A stretch of DNA of 64,000 bases from Ignelater luminosus (lineage: Eukaryota > Arthropoda > Insecta > Coleoptera > Elateridae). The number at the start of each line of letters is the position of its first letter. The first letter of the stretch is position 1. Both the position numbers and the translations under genes were made by a program. Location: positions 62,001 to 126,000 of the forward strand of contig VTPC01090453.1 in NCBI GenBank assembly GCA_011009095.1. Reading direction: 5' to 3'. The notes beneath the pieces were generated by a model. It was given only the letters and a program-made list of their open reading frames with translations, did no database searches and was not told the DNA's origin. Of this stretch, positions 10,781-22,649 are shown piece after piece.

Positions 10781-12300
10781 TTACCTCCTTATCTTCCTGT
10801 CTTGAGCGCTATTCATCCAGTTACCCACCACTCTCTTTATGTCGTCACTCCACCTGGTGAGTGGTCTACCTTTGCTTCTTTTATCTTCTCTGGGTCTCCA
10901 TGTTGTTAATATTCTAGTCCACCTGTTGTCAGTCATTCGGGCTATGTGACCTGCCTCCCTCCATTTGGCCTGTGTTATCCGTTCTATGATATCAGTTACT
11001 CTAGTTCTCTGTCTTATGTCTGTATTTGGTATTCTGTCTCGTCTACTAATTTCCAGCATTGCCCTTTCCATTCTTCTCTGTATCACTCTTAATTTATTCG
11101 CTGAGCGTTTGGTCATTACTGGTAGTACACATTGTTCATATATTTTCGATTTAAAGGTGTCTTGTAGTTTGCGGAAAGCTGCCTGCCACAAACCAATGCA
11201 GCGATAGATTTCGCACGTTTGGTTGTTCTTGCGAACTCTTATTTCGTGGCCTAGATACTTGTATTCAGGTGTTTGTTCTACTTCTTCTCCACCGATCGGC
11301 ATATTGTCACTTGCTACCAGGTTGGTCATGAACTTGGTTTTTTGGAAGTTGATGTTTAGACCAACATTTTCCGTTGCTCCCTTTAATTCTGCTAGCATTT
11401 GTTGCGCATCGCTTAAGTTGTCAGTAGTCAGAACGATATCGTCGGCGAAGCGGAGGTGACTCAGATATTCGCCATCAACGTTTATGCCCTTGTTATCCCA
11501 AATCAAGCTTTTAAAAGCGTATTCTAGGACTCCCGTAAAAAGTTTGAAAGATATAGTATCTTCTGTCTAATTCCTCTCTCTATATAGTACTTTTTTGTGT
11601 ATTCATTGAGCTTTACATTGGCGTTGCGTTGTTGAATATGTTACATTAGTTTTGTATTTGGCTTTGTTATAGCCATGTTAGTATTGCTGGTAGCTCCACT
11701 ATGTCAAAAGCCTTTTGGAAATCTATAAATGTCAGCAAAAGTGTTCTATTGTATACAACAGATTTTTCTATTAAGGTCTTGATGGTGTGTAGGTTGTCAT
11801 TTGTCCCATATCTGTTTCTAAATCTAGCTTGCTCACGGGGTTGATAAAAGTCTAATTTACGCTCCAGTCGTTTGATTATGTAGATGAGAGAGCAAACTGA
11901 TTGGCCTATCGGTTTCTAAATCAGATATATCGCTTTTTTTGTGAATAAGAATCGTTATTGCGTTGTTCTATTTACTTGGAATTTTAATATTTTCTAGGCA
12001 TAAGTTAAACAGGGAGACTATTTCTTGCAGCAATCTTCTGCTTGCTATCTTGGCAGCTTCTATTAAAATTTGATCTCCCCTGGGGCTTTATTGTTTTTCA
12101 TCTCCTTCAGAGCACTTATTACTTCCTCGATAGTTATAATTGGCAGATCTTCGGAATCTTGATTTAGTACTTTAGTGCTTCTAGCCTGTGGTGTGTCGTC
12201 TGTCTGTTTTATTTGACTCGGGTATAGTTTTTCATTAAATTGTTTTTTTATTTCTAGTAATCTGCGCCTGTCAGCTGCTTTATTGCCGTTTTTATCTTTT
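10781..12300 (-). pseudogene. LINE C reverse transcriptase (RTE clade)
   Basis: The longest open stretch is 241 codons (10781-11506). It contains NVDGEYLSHLRFADDIVL (the FADD catalytic box), the YKYLGHEI strand, a LRVIQRRMERAMLEISRRD thumb segment, and KWREAGHIARMTDNRWTRI near its end. Upstream in shifted frames lie ISALKEMKNNKAPG (linker, about 12070-12140), EQARFRNRYGTNDNLHTIK (about 11775-11835) and TFIDFQKAFDIVE (box A, about 11700-11740). Both catalytic blocks are intact in sequence, but the frame between them is broken. The enzyme would copy its own RNA at an endonuclease nick. Confidence 0.88.
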
Positions 12301-12692
12301 AACTTGAAAATCTCGCATTTTCCCTTGTCTGTTTTCTTCTCATACCTTTCATATTTTTATTTTTCTCAATTGTTTGTTGAACTTGCTTTCTATTGTATTT
12401 TCTTAGGTCTTTGCGTATCTTTTTTTTTGTTAAGGTTTCTAATTTCTTCTGGGTTGCTATCATGTTCTTCTCGTTTCATCTTCTTCTTTCCATCAATTCT
12501 TTGGTGTGTCTACCCAGTTTGTCTTCTCTTGGTCCCGGTTTATTGCAGTATTTTTTTGTGCTTCGGTAATAATGTCGTTTAATGTTTTAATGTCAGATGA
12601 GGTTTGGTGGTTTAGAGCAGAAGTAACAGATTTCTTGTATTCTGAGGCGTTTTCCGGCATTTGCCATATATTTCATTCCTGGTCCTCTGGAC

Positions 12693-13220
12693 TTACCCAA
12701 GTCTATTTTCTTTGTGGTTTCTTTTAAAAGAAGCTAACAAGAAATCTGTTAACATTTGTCCTCTTTTATTTCTATCGCCCAAACCGAATTTTCCTGTTTC
12801 TGTTTTGGACACGTCGACTTGCTTTCCTACTTTGGCATTAAAATCGCCTATAATAAAAGTGTAATGACAATGGGATTCTGCCAGAGCCACCTCAATGTTG
12901 TCGTAGAGATTTTGTATGTGGTCGTCCTCATGTTTGGTTTTGGGGGGCATAGACCTGCATTATCTTCATGTTGTAGGGACTATTCAAGGAGATTATCGCG
13001 TAAGCTACACGTTCTGATATACTTTTTATGGTTACTATGTTTTTTGAATATTTTTTTTATTAATAAAGAAGCCTATACCACCAGAAATATTGGGATTACC
13101 ATTGCTACACAACGTATGGCCTGATTTTAGTGTCAGTAGTTTCTCTCCTCGTTTCCGTACTTCACAGAGTCCGATAACATCCCAGTTGATATTTTCAAGT
13201 TTTTCTTCTAATTCTATCAC
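12693..13220 (-). pseudogene. LINE C endonuclease (APE-like) domain
   Basis: The N-terminal block is at 13035-13220 (IELEEKLENINWDVIGLCE, the catalytic E block, then SGGIGFFINKK). After a frame change the block THTFIIGDFNAKVG-like (here HYTFIIGDFNAKVG) appears in the 12693-12950 frame, followed by RNKRGQMLTDFLLAS. These are the conserved E and GD-N motifs of APE nucleases. The expected start (GTWNVRTL) is eroded just upstream near 13260. The C-terminal SDH block was not found intact. Confidence 0.85.
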
Positions 13221-13300
13221 TTTGTCACTTTAGTATGTTGGTGTGGAGGTTGTTTCTGTAAGAGTCTCTGTATGCCAACCTTCTATTCCCCTCCCCCCTA

Positions 13301-14897
13301 GAATCCGTGGGACTGACTGATTTATATTCAGTGTAAAATTTTGGACAATACGTACTACTTACCTGGGGTAATGCATTTTGGAGGTTTGACATTTGTAGAT
13401 TTCACTTATTCACATTTTTGCAAACACGATAACGTCATACAATTAATTACAAATCTGCCAAAATGTTAAAAACAGAAGAAATTGCTTCCAATAGATCTTC
13501 CCAACACACTAAAGGTGTGTATAACCATAACATAAACTTTAGTTTCTGTATTATTGGGTAAAAACAACATCTAGCCTAAAACGCGTAAAAAACTTTAAAG
13601 AATTTCTGAACAAAATTCCCAATACAAATAAAAATTACTTCAGAAGCTTTTTTTCTTATTTATTTTCACAAAAGAAAAACTTTCCATGCTTGATTTTGAC
13701 TGATAAGAAGTTTGTATAAATATATACCCGCGGGAAACGCTTCTTAACAGAGTTATACGATGTCTCAATAGGGGAGCAATAAAGTTAATTCCCAACGGCA
13801 CTTTGAATTTTTTGATTGAAACGTCAAGTATATTTGGCAGTTCGCAAATACGAGCCCCAATAAAGTTGAAACGCTGATAAACTAGAGTTGGTGCAAAATA
13901 AAAGCAATCAACTTCGTGTACAAAAACGCTTTTTTTATAAAATTTTATTACCAATGTCCAATTTTATTACTTGACATAAATAAGCGTCCCTTTTTGATCT
14001 TTATGAGATTGAGAATTCGTGAATTTCTTAACTTACTTTTAGAAACTTCTAAAATATATTTTTTACTATCCCTGTGTATATGCACATGAAACAGTATATT
14101 ACATTATTATTTACAGCTAAAATTACTTACTGAAATTAGGGATATAAAACTAAATAATGGAAGCTAAATTGAATAAACCACATTATACATTTGATGGAAT
14201 ATAATTGCTGAAATGGATTTAACTCTAGTTAAGCTAGAAAAACTAATCGAAGTTGCTTAATGAATCGAAATCGAATTGTTAAGTAGCTCAAATAAAAAGC
14301 AAAATAAATGATTTGTTCAATGTTCAAACCAATACAGAGTTGAATTGATATGAATAGGTCCATAACAGTTACTAAAAGCAGTTTTGTTACCCTTACAGTG
14401 ATAATACCAAGCGTAGTAAGACCACTTTGACGATTTGAAGGGAATGGAAAAACCAGCGAAGTGGATTCTGAACCCACAGCATTTTATTATCAAACGAACA
14501 CTCTCTTCAATTCTGTTATGTTTTACTTTTCTGGTCATTATACATAACTGGTATAGATATGTCTAAAATCAAAAATTGTAAAATTACAAATCTAGATAAA
14601 TAAATTAAAAGTGAAAATAAAGATGCCACAGTTTTTTATTTATTTTCTAAAACAAATTTTCACATTAAAACTTAAATAGTAGAACAGAGCAAATGTTAAT
14701 TAAATCTCAAAAAGCAAGATAAATTCAAATGTCATTCTCATACATTAAACAAAAATTGACATACATTGCCCCAAGGTTATATCTCCAGAGGTGGTTCTGG
14801 TTACTTAATTAGAATTAAAAGAAATCTCTTGCACCGTTTCCTTTATTGATGACATTCAGCAGCACCAACGTAAAAATGTTCTTAAAACCGTGTAAAC
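13301..14897. other. Unassigned AT-rich DNA
   Basis: No recognised gene. Minus frames at 13640-13954 and 14229-14538 have no identifiable domain. Confidence 0.4.
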
Positions 14898-15930
14898 AAA
14901 AAGTCTAAGGAAGATATAACCGTAATGTTTGCCTTTTCAGCAGATGGCAAAACTTGTAACCCGACGGTTGCGTTTCCTTCTAAAAGAATACCCGAGCAAG
15001 TGGCCCTGAATCTTCCAAAGCATTGGAGTATTGGTCATAGTGATAACGGATGGATGACAGCAGAGACATTTTATGAATACATAGCTAACGTTCTCCATCC
15101 TTATCTAATTGCACAAAATGTCCGACTACCTGCAATATTGTTCATTAATGGTCATAAATCTCATTCATCATGTAGAAATTGAACTTATAACTTGATATCC
15201 AAATGCCACACGAATCTTGCAGCTTGCTGATGTGGCAGTTTTTCAGCCAGTGAAACTAGCGTGTCAAAAAGCAGTCAGGGAATGGCTTATGAAGCATTTA
15301 AGGAGTCAGCAACGGCTACATTTTGTCCCTTACTGAATCAAGTGGTCACAAACTGCATTAAACTACAGACTTTAATAAATGGTTTTAAAGCTTGTGGTTT
15401 ATGTCCATTTGATGCTAGTGCTGTGGAATATAGCAAATGTCTTAGTGGGCAGGAAACATATTTCAACCACACACCTAAGGAAAATTATAAGAATATCCCC
15501 AATAAGATTATGGATTACACTACTTTTATACAAATAGTTAGCAAGGAAAAACTTGAAGTGTTTAAAAAGCTTCAACACGTTGATGGTAGCCTTGTCTTAC
15601 TACACTGTTTATGGAAACACTATACCTGCGACGACGTAAATAATTACTTAGAAAATAATCCAAACAGATGCTAATGAACCACAAGTTCAAACTAGTAAAA
15701 ACAATGCTAATAATGTAGAATTATCGCAAACGAGTAATTGTCTTTGACGTGATAGGTGACCGACTAACATGTAACAAATTTTGAGAATCTCCATCTAGCA
15801 CTCCAGAGAGATGCAATTTGTCTGATTATTTACTATGGCCTGAATCTCCAAAAAGAAAAGGCAAACGCAATATAGAAAGACTACTATTTGCCATTTCATC
15901 AGCGCAATATAGAAAAAAGTTATGGCTTAA
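14898..15930 (+). pseudogene. pogo/Tigger-type DDE transposase relic (jerky-like)
   Basis: The plus strand gives KEDITVMFAFSADGKT, IGHSDNGWMTAETFYEYIAN and LPAILFINGHKSH (14925-15182). After a frame break come YPNATRILQLADVAVFQPVK (about 15198-15256) and a 137-codon stretch (15261-15674). Further on are SDYLLWPESPKRKGKR and ISSAQYRKKL (about 15815-15930). This matches the C-terminal two thirds of pogo-clade (Tc1/mariner superfamily) transposases. The second catalytic block, normally DGHKSH, reads NGHKSH, so the key aspartate is lost; the third (LADVAVF) is present. The helix-turn-helix N-terminus and the first catalytic aspartate are missing, and no terminal repeats were found. Confidence 0.8.
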
Positions 15931-16837
15931 CGTTTTCTTCAAGGAATGCAGAAGTGATAACCGTTTTCGTCGCTAATAAATAGAGTGTCTTCTTCCAACC
16001 GACACGATAAATCTATAAGCCTTACGAAAATGTAAAAGATCAGTATCTTTCAAGGCCTCGCATAAAAACCAATTATCCGAGATCTTCAACTGTTAGCAAC
16101 CCTTTCTATCATAAGCATATTAGCCTATAAAGTAGGAGATCATGTATTAACTATATCAATCTTCCATCATATCTTCAACGAGGATGGTGGAACACGTCAG
16201 TTTTTCTTTGTGGACACTTGGAATGCAAATCACGGACTTGATTGCACTCACTTACCGTGTCATAATTAAATGTCTGGACTGCAATTTCCGCAGCTTGAAC
16301 TATGTTGCTAAAGCCCCAGTTCTTAGCTGAAGACAAGTCTCAACTTTTCTAACCGGAAGAGAAAAACAATAGCATTTCTTCTTTAGAACCACAATATCTC
16401 CAATGTCACTAATCTTGCTTTTAAGGCCGCTACTGGCATGGTTTGCAGACACTGATAACTTTACTACGACTACGCTATTTTTTCTATATCTTCCTACTGA
16501 AAGCTATACCCACCACAGATTCATTTGACTCATTTTGAGAAGGTTAGTTTCTATTCAATCATCTTGCGAAACTCTTACGTCATATCAAGATATCAGCATT
16601 CTTTTTTCTCATTTCTTAGCATGGGTTAATCGACTTGTTGTTGGTTCTAAACCAAAATTAACACTGTCAATGGCAGTGGTGGTTTAATGTAAGAAAATGA
16701 TAAGCCGAAAACTTTTCTTAAGCAAAAGGACTCAGATAATCAACTGTCAAAACATATTAAATACAGAAATCTTACAGAAAAAAAGATTGCTACCTTGCTT
16801 CTGATATTTCAAGCATCCAGGCTACTGGCGATAACAA
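15931..16837. other. Unassigned DNA between transposase relic and LINE fragment
   Basis: No confident gene. It contains one exon-like minus-strand segment, listed separately. Confidence 0.4.
16256..16326 (-). other. Candidate internal exon (unrecognised)
   Basis: On the minus strand a plausible acceptor (TTGTCTTCAG) precedes 71 bp encoding KNWGFSNIVQAAEIAVQTF and ending NYDT, followed by a strong donor (GTAAGTGAG). The peptide composition is protein-like. A single short segment with splice-like ends can arise by chance; no neighbouring exons were identified. Confidence 0.2.
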
Positions 16838-17392
16838 TTGAAAATAGCATGGAAAGAAGTAGGAATTAATGTTAATGGGAAAAGGCTGTCTCATCTGAGA
16901 TATACAGACGACATAGCCTTGTTTGCCGATAAAGAGGAAGACCTAAGAAATATGTTAATAAAATTGGAAAAAGGATCAAAACAAATAGGTCTACAAATGA
17001 ATACGGAAAAATCAAGAAGAAGATTAGAAACGACACAAAGAGCGATGGAAATATCCATGTTGGGCATAACTCTAAGAGGCAGAAAAAGAAAAGAATGGAT
17101 CAGACGGAAAACCAAAGTCACCGACATAGTGAGGACAATAACATACTTGAAATGGGACGTTGCCGGGCACGTCGCAAGATTGAAAGACAACCGTTAGAAC
17201 AGAAAAATCATTGGATGGAGACCTTGGGCAGGAAGAAAAGGAAGAGGGAGACCAAACATGCGATGGTATGAAGACATAAAAGAGTAGCAGGACTAAAATG
17301 GGCAGAAGTTGCACAGGACAGAGAAAGCTGGAAAAGCAAGAGGGAGGCCTATGCTCAATTCTGGGCGCACGAGGGCTGAGAAGAAGAAGACT
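16838..17392 (+). mobile_element. RTE-type LINE fragment D with internal deletion
   Basis: The plus strand carries EEVGINVNGKRLSHLRYTDD-like RT sequence (here KEVGINVNGKRLSHLRYTDD, catalytic box YTDD near 16905). It then jumps from the MNTEKS block straight to RRRLETTQRAMEISMLG (thumb), so roughly 80-100 residues are deleted near 17015. The C-terminus (KVTDIVRTITYLKWDVAGH, then ARLKDNR) and the final W..REAYAQFWAHEG block near 17340-17375 are typical of RTE. The element ends in GAAGAAGAAGAC (about 17380-17392), a short AAG-type tail. 5'-truncated, as is common for LINEs. Confidence 0.85.
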
Positions 17393-17407
17393 TATATTCT
17401 ACATTAA

Positions 17408-17741
17408 CCTTCCTAAGACGGCGTTGGGTACAAATGTACCTCGATTTTTATTTTTACTTTATCCTCTATTATGCTTTTATTTAATTATTTTTTATAGTGA
17501 CAACAATTTTATTTAATTGTCCGAAAAAACCAGAAAATGATACATTTATACCCTACATCGTCAAATATTACCATAATATCACCATATCTTTTGGCGTCAT
17601 TAACTGATAAGTACCTTTTTAATCGACAAACACGTACAATGCTGTTCATACTTTTGTTCCACTACTTTCAAGAAAAAAATACTACAAAATGTACCCCATA
17701 TTGTCTTTTTTGGTAATTTTATTATCGCCCTCGCAGGAAAG
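17408..17741. mobile_element. TTAA-flanked piggyBac-like MITE, 334 bp
   Basis: TTAA at 17404-17407 and 17742-17745 flank a 334-bp segment. Its ends are diverged inverted repeats (left CCTTCCTAAGACGGCG, right reverse complement CTTTCCTGCGAGGGCG, about 11-12 of 16 matching). Subterminal GGGTACA motifs occur on both sides (GTTGGGTACAAATGTACC on the left; reverse-orientation GGGGTACATTTTG near 17690 on the right). TTAA duplication and CCYT-type ends fit piggyBac. It has no coding capacity and sits 15 bp beyond LINE fragment D. Confidence 0.5.
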
Positions 17742-17745
17742 TTAA

Positions 17746-19699
17746 TAAAAAACCGAATGAAGGTTATGTTCGACTCAATCTGCTGTAGCTCATTATAAAT
17801 TAAAAATCGTCTAAATAAAATTCAGGTGTTGCAAACCAATCCATACAATGCAGAATGTTTATAAATAAATTTCACTAGAATAACAACTTCCAGAATTTAC
17901 CCAACTATCCTGGTACAGTACACGATCACTATTAAGAACTCCAACGATTAATCGTTAAAACAAGGCTACCTCAAGGCATTCTATTAAACGATACTGATAA
18001 TAATTAGTGACTAACAAACAAAGATTTACGTATTGCTATACTAAATAAGTTAAGAATAAATTAGTGAGTTCTATTTAGTGAACAGGGCAGTGCTTGTATA
18101 GCAACTCATTTGCTAAGCTGACAAGCTGTGAATGGAAAAAATGAGAGAACTTGAAAAACTAAATGCTAATAGTGTAAAGTTTAAAAAACTAAATCACACA
18201 AAGCCACTGTCGTATGCATGAAAGCGTGGGCTGTTGACTTTCGATCGAAAATCTTTTATTACGACCGTACCCTCATGTTTCAAACTAATAGTTCAGATCC
18301 TTAGCGTGCGTTTTATGTTATTTCGCTTTGTGACCTTCTTTTTGACAATTCTGCTATTATTATTTATTTCTCAAAGAATAGAAGTTAAAAATGAAAAAGA
18401 AAATATTTTGTTGTAAAACCTGCAATGTATGCATTAAGTACTAATTTTATAGGTAAAGGTTTGCCTTGATGCCTTCCGTGCAGTGACCACCACTGGCCGA
18501 TAGTATTGATCTACCATAAGGGCATCAAATCTATCGTATTAGAGATTTCCTCGTTGTTATGCTCCTTTTGTAGGCTTAGGTTAAGATTTTCTTTAGAATC
18601 CCAGAAATAACAAATCAAAAATCCCATTCACGTCTTACGGCGAAGAGCTACTTGATGCCCTTCATCGTATGAAACAACAACAACATATTTGAACAGTATA
18701 AGAGGTGTTTATTGAACACAATAAAACTTGATAAACAAAATCAAAGAAAAAGAAATATTGAAACAGAAAATCCATAAGATGACCTATACGGTGATCTCAC
18801 AATGCATCTCAAAATCTTTTTGGTACAGTGCACTTAAGTATATTACGTCATAAATTCTGTCACAGCCACATTAAGAAAACTGATATTAACAGAGAGATAT
18901 AACACTGTATTTAGTATAACCAAAGTGAATAAGCCTTTCTCATCATGGTCTTGAGTAGGCTTTAAACAGAATTTTTTGTAATCCAGAATGCACACAGAAA
19001 TGCTCTAGTATGATAATTGTGGATCTTTCATTTACCGATTACATATTTGTTTTTATGTTTCAATCAAAACTTTCGAAATCTTTTGGGAAACCTGACATTG
19101 GATTTACCATTGAGAGGGCTCCTTATCACTAAGCAAATTTTGCACCAGTTTTATTGTTGTATGATAAACCTAATACTGTTGTGATTTTGTTTCAAGAGTT
19201 TACTGTAAATATGAACTAAAGAGCAGAATTCCGTTCAAATATGATCAATCGAGAAATTCGTTATTAATGCCCACGAGGAAGAGAGCTTTGGCATCCCATC
19301 GATTTTGCCTTCCATTGGGATCTCATGCGAAATATATTTAGTTAGAGAAAATGCTACAGAAATCGTCCTTTAATTGCCAACCAAATACACAACCATCGAT
19401 GGTCCAAAAAGGTATGGTTATGAATTCCAGAAAGACAAAAGCAACGAGGTCTATTTAGAAATCTTTACAGATAAATGTAGAAGAGAAAATGGATGCACAG
19501 GACGAAGAAGAAACAATAAACATCACAATAATTATAGATTTTGTCAATAATCAATTTTTTCCAACTAAAGTTTGATTTCCACCAGCTTTGGCCGCTATGT
19601 CGATTGAGAATCAAAACTTCGTTCTTGTATTTCCTTACCTTTTAATACATCATCTTTTTTGTGGTTATAATGGGAAGGCCAAAAGAATTACAATCAGCC
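17746..19699. other. Unassigned AT-rich DNA
   Basis: No recognised gene, RNA gene or element end. The segment near 18419-18660 is slightly less AT-rich but has no usable reading frame. Confidence 0.4.
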
Positions 19700-19716
19700 T
19701 TCTTCTTCTTTTAACC

Positions 19717-21160
19717 AATTTTAGTCCTGCAGTTCGTTTAGTGGCGTCTGCCCAACGCATCTGAGGACGATCTGCGCCTTTGCGTTCTTCCCATGGTCTC
19801 CATCTTATCATCTTGCTACTTCATTTATCTTTCTGTCTCCCTCGCCGCGTTGACCAGCTCACTGCCATTTCAACTGCGCTGCTCTTTCCACTACGTCTTG
19901 GATGCCCGTTCTTTCTCTTAATCAAGTATTAGTTTTATGGTCTTTTAGTGTCATTCCTAGGATTTTTCTTTCAGTGGCTCTTTGATTAATTCTTAATTTA
20001 TCGGTGATGACTTTGGTAAATACCCATGTTTAGGCACCGTAGGTGGGCACTGACAATATACACTGATTGTATAGATTTCGTTTCAGTTTTAGAGGGATGT
20101 TCATTTGGAATACGTGTTTTAGCTTCGCATAGGCTGCCCAGGTTAGTCTTATTCTCTCATCGATTTCTATCTGTTGGTTTGCTTTTCCAATGCTAACTTT
20201 TTGCCCTAAGTACTTATAGTCGTCTACCTTTCTTACAGCTATTAATATTGATCCTGTATTGTCTTCTTGATTTGTCATATACTTTGTTTTACTTTTGTCC
20301 ATTTCTAGACCAATCCTTTTTGAAGCTTGTTTTATATCTTGCATTAGGGATGTTAGCTCTTTTTTTGATTTGGCAAAGACTGCAATATCGTCGACGAACC
20401 TAAGGTGATGTAAGTATTCGCCTGATATACTGATTCCTCTTTTATTCCATTCGATTTTCTTGAGTACATCTTCTAGAACTAGTGTAAATTATTTGGGTGA
20501 TAAATTGTCTCCCTATCGACTCCTCTTCTCAGCTCTACTTTTTCTGATTTCTCGTGCAGTTGAATTTGCATTGTATTGCTTGTTGGTAAATTTTTGAAAT
20601 TATATTGATGTAGCGACTTTCTATTTGGGCGTTCCGCAAAGCTTTGGTCACTGCGCAAATTTCTACCGTATCCAAGGCTTTTCTAAAGTCTATAAAAGCC
20701 ACCCATAACGATTTTTAGTATTTTGTGGCTCTTTCTAATCAATATTCTCATTGCCTGCAAGTGTTCGACTGCACTATATCCCTTCCGAAGGCCTGCCTGT
20801 TCGATCGGTTGGTAGAAGTCAAGCTTCAATGTTAATCTGTTTGTTATGATTCTAGAGAACAATTTATACAGTTGCAATAGAAGGCTGATTGGCCTGTAGT
20901 TTTCCAGATTTTCTTGGTCTTCTTCTTTGTTACTAGGACATTGGACCAATCTGTTAGGATTTCTCCATTTTCAAGACATTTATTAAACAGCCTTTCCAGT
21001 TCGTACAGCAGTGTCTCGCCGACTTCTCGTGCTGTTTTCCATTCTTCATCTGTTCTATCGTGGTTTCTATTTCGTTTTTTGTAATCGCCGGTAGTTCCTC
21101 TGAGTTGACGTTTACGATTGTTTTTGTCTTATGTCTTCTTGTATTTGGCACGCTACTTTC
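19717..21160 (-). pseudogene. LINE E reverse transcriptase (RTE clade)
   Basis: Blocks in order on the minus strand: LPAITKNEIETTIEQMKNGK (linker, 20954-21151), NYRPISLLLQLYKLFSRII, EQAGLRKGYSAVEHLQAM, FIDFRKALDTVEI (box A, about 20655-20705), GEYLHHLRFVDDIAVFA (catalytic box, about 20380-20430) and DDYKYLGQKVSIGKANQQIE (20030-20344). The catalytic box is FVDD rather than FADD; valine at this position occurs in retroviral-type RTs but is unusual here and may be decay. A TATGGA-like PTYGA block ends the open frame. Several frame breaks. Confidence 0.85.
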
Positions 21161-21649
21161 GATTCACATAAAGCTCTATAATAGTTCTCCGTTGCTTGCA
21201 GCATCTTCCGTCTGTCATTAACCATTTCAGTTTGGTGATTCTCTTTTTTAGTTTTGTATTTCTTTTGAAGACTTTCATGCCTTTGTTCTACTCTATTGCT
21301 TTTCTAGTGTTGTGTTGCTTTATGTCTTCTTTTGCGATTTTTCTCGCTGTCTTGTTTCTTTCAGCGTATTCCACTTTTTGTCTTTTATCTTGAGTTATTA
21401 GTTCTCTACGTCTTGCTAATAATTCTTTAGTTTTATTACTAAGCTTTTTCGCTCTCTTCCATGTTGCCTTGTATGGTTTTGCTGCTTTCTGTATTACTTC
21501 AATTATCTGGTTGTTTTGTTGATCAATTGTAATCTTTGTCTCTTCTTTTAAGGTTTGAATATTGGAAATAATTTTTTGTTGGAAGTTTTCTCGGTCTTCT
21601 TTTGAGTTTCTGTCGGTCTATTTGATCAGTTTTTTTTTGCCATTTTATT

Positions 21650-22393
21650 TTTGATCTCTAGTTTGGTGTGTATTTTGATTTTACATCTGACAAGCCGGTG
21701 ATTGCTTCCCATGGTGTTTCTGTTCAGTACTTCTACATTTTGAACTATACAAGTTGGACAATATATAATAGATCTGATTTTTGTTTTTTCATTCGGGTTG
21801 ACCTATGACCATTTTCTGTTGTCTTTCTTTTGAAAGAAGGTAATCATACTGAATAGTTTCTGTTGTTCTAAAAAGTTCATCATTATAGTGCCTCTTGGGT
21901 TTCTCATTCCCAGGCCGTGTATTCCGATCTAATTCTCGTCGTCGTCGCTTTGTTTCTAATTTTACAGTTAAATCTCCCATCACAAAGTTGTGTGTTGCTG
22001 TGTCTGCTTTGAGCCTTTCTGGTATTTCCTCGTAAAACTGTGTCACTTTTTCGTTTTCGTACGAGCTGGTTGGGGCCTAAGCTTGTATTATCTGAATGGT
22101 TGTTAATTTGCCTAAGCGTAGTTTCACGTCTGTCGGAAATTGCCTTTAGTGTTTCGATGTTTTTTATTTGGTTTTTGGTGATTAGTAATCCAACGCCTCC
22201 TAGACTATCGTCGTTGTTCCCTTTATAATACAGTAGGTTTCCTGATTGAAGCGCAATACATTCTTTTCCTCTTCTCCTTTTTTTTACATACTCCTAGGAT
22301 GTCCCATTTTATTAAGCTAAGTTTCTACTCCAGTTCTTCCAATCTTTCTGCTGACGCAAAAAATCGCACATTATAAGTAACCAAGTTCATCAT
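21650..22393 (-). pseudogene. LINE E endonuclease (APE-like) domain
   Basis: Begins at ATGATG (22388-22393) with MMNLVTYNVRFFASAERLEE, then a stop, then LIKWDILGVCKKRRRG (the catalytic E is replaced by K in the C-K-R block). After a frame change, GGVGLLITKNQI and the frame at 21789-22046 with VTQFYEEIPERLKAD and HNFVMGDLTVKLETK follow. The GD-N motif reads GDLTVK, so the usual asparagine is lost. The domain is clearly homologous but dead. Confidence 0.82.
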
Positions 22394-22442
22394 CGTTTGG
22401 CTGGTATTCTTAGCTCCCTCTGCCGTTGCGCTTCTCTGAACA

Positions 22443-22649
22443 CTACCTTGTTCTTCGGTTGCTGGGCCTTGAGGGCCGTTTTCTTCTTATTGTCATCATA
22501 TAGAGGTATTGGCCGTGTACAACACCACGTTGGCCGGACGAGTTGATGAGGAGGTAATCAGCCGGTCCTGACATGGAGTACAGCCACCCATTCTGGATCA
22601 GACGCTGCAGTACCTGTTGGTCCACGGGAGGTATTACCTTATACGCCAC
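22443..22649 (-). CDS. LINE E upstream frame (ORF1-like, 68 codons)
   Basis: Starts MAYKVIPPVDQQVLQRLIQ at 22649 and ends in a run of basic residues (RRKRPSRPSNRRTR) before a TAG at 22443. It lies 50 bp upstream of the endonuclease start (ATGATG at 22388-22393) and in a different frame, so it would be a separate small ORF. Its GC content is clearly above that of the surroundings. Some RTE elements have a short frame before the main ORF; whether this one is translated is inference. No known domain recognised. Confidence 0.45.
   Translation of the reverse strand: MAYKVIPPVDQQVLQRLIQNGWLYSMSGPADYLLINSSGQRGVVHGQYLYMMTIRRKRPSRPSNRRTR

Larger units (their letters stand above)
10721..13300 (-). mobile_element. 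LINE C: RTE-type non-LTR retrotransposon, about 2.6 kb, with (GAT)n tail
   Basis: On the minus strand an APE endonuclease (12693-13220) is followed by a linker and RT (10781-12300) and ends in GGCCTATGTCCAGCAGTGGA plus a GATGATGATGATGACGAC microsatellite (10721-10740). This terminal sequence with a GAT-type tail is characteristic of arthropod RTE elements, which end in short microsatellites instead of poly(A). The RT thumb and C-terminus (KWREAGHIARMTDNRW, RPLTRWSDDIKR) are also RTE-typical. The full element is normally about 3.3 kb, so some sequence is missing. Several frame breaks make it inactive. Confidence 0.9.

Noticed and set aside
14229-14538. Two overlapping minus frames with scattered Cys/His
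   Set aside because: No recognisable zinc-finger spacing and both are short; treated as chance.
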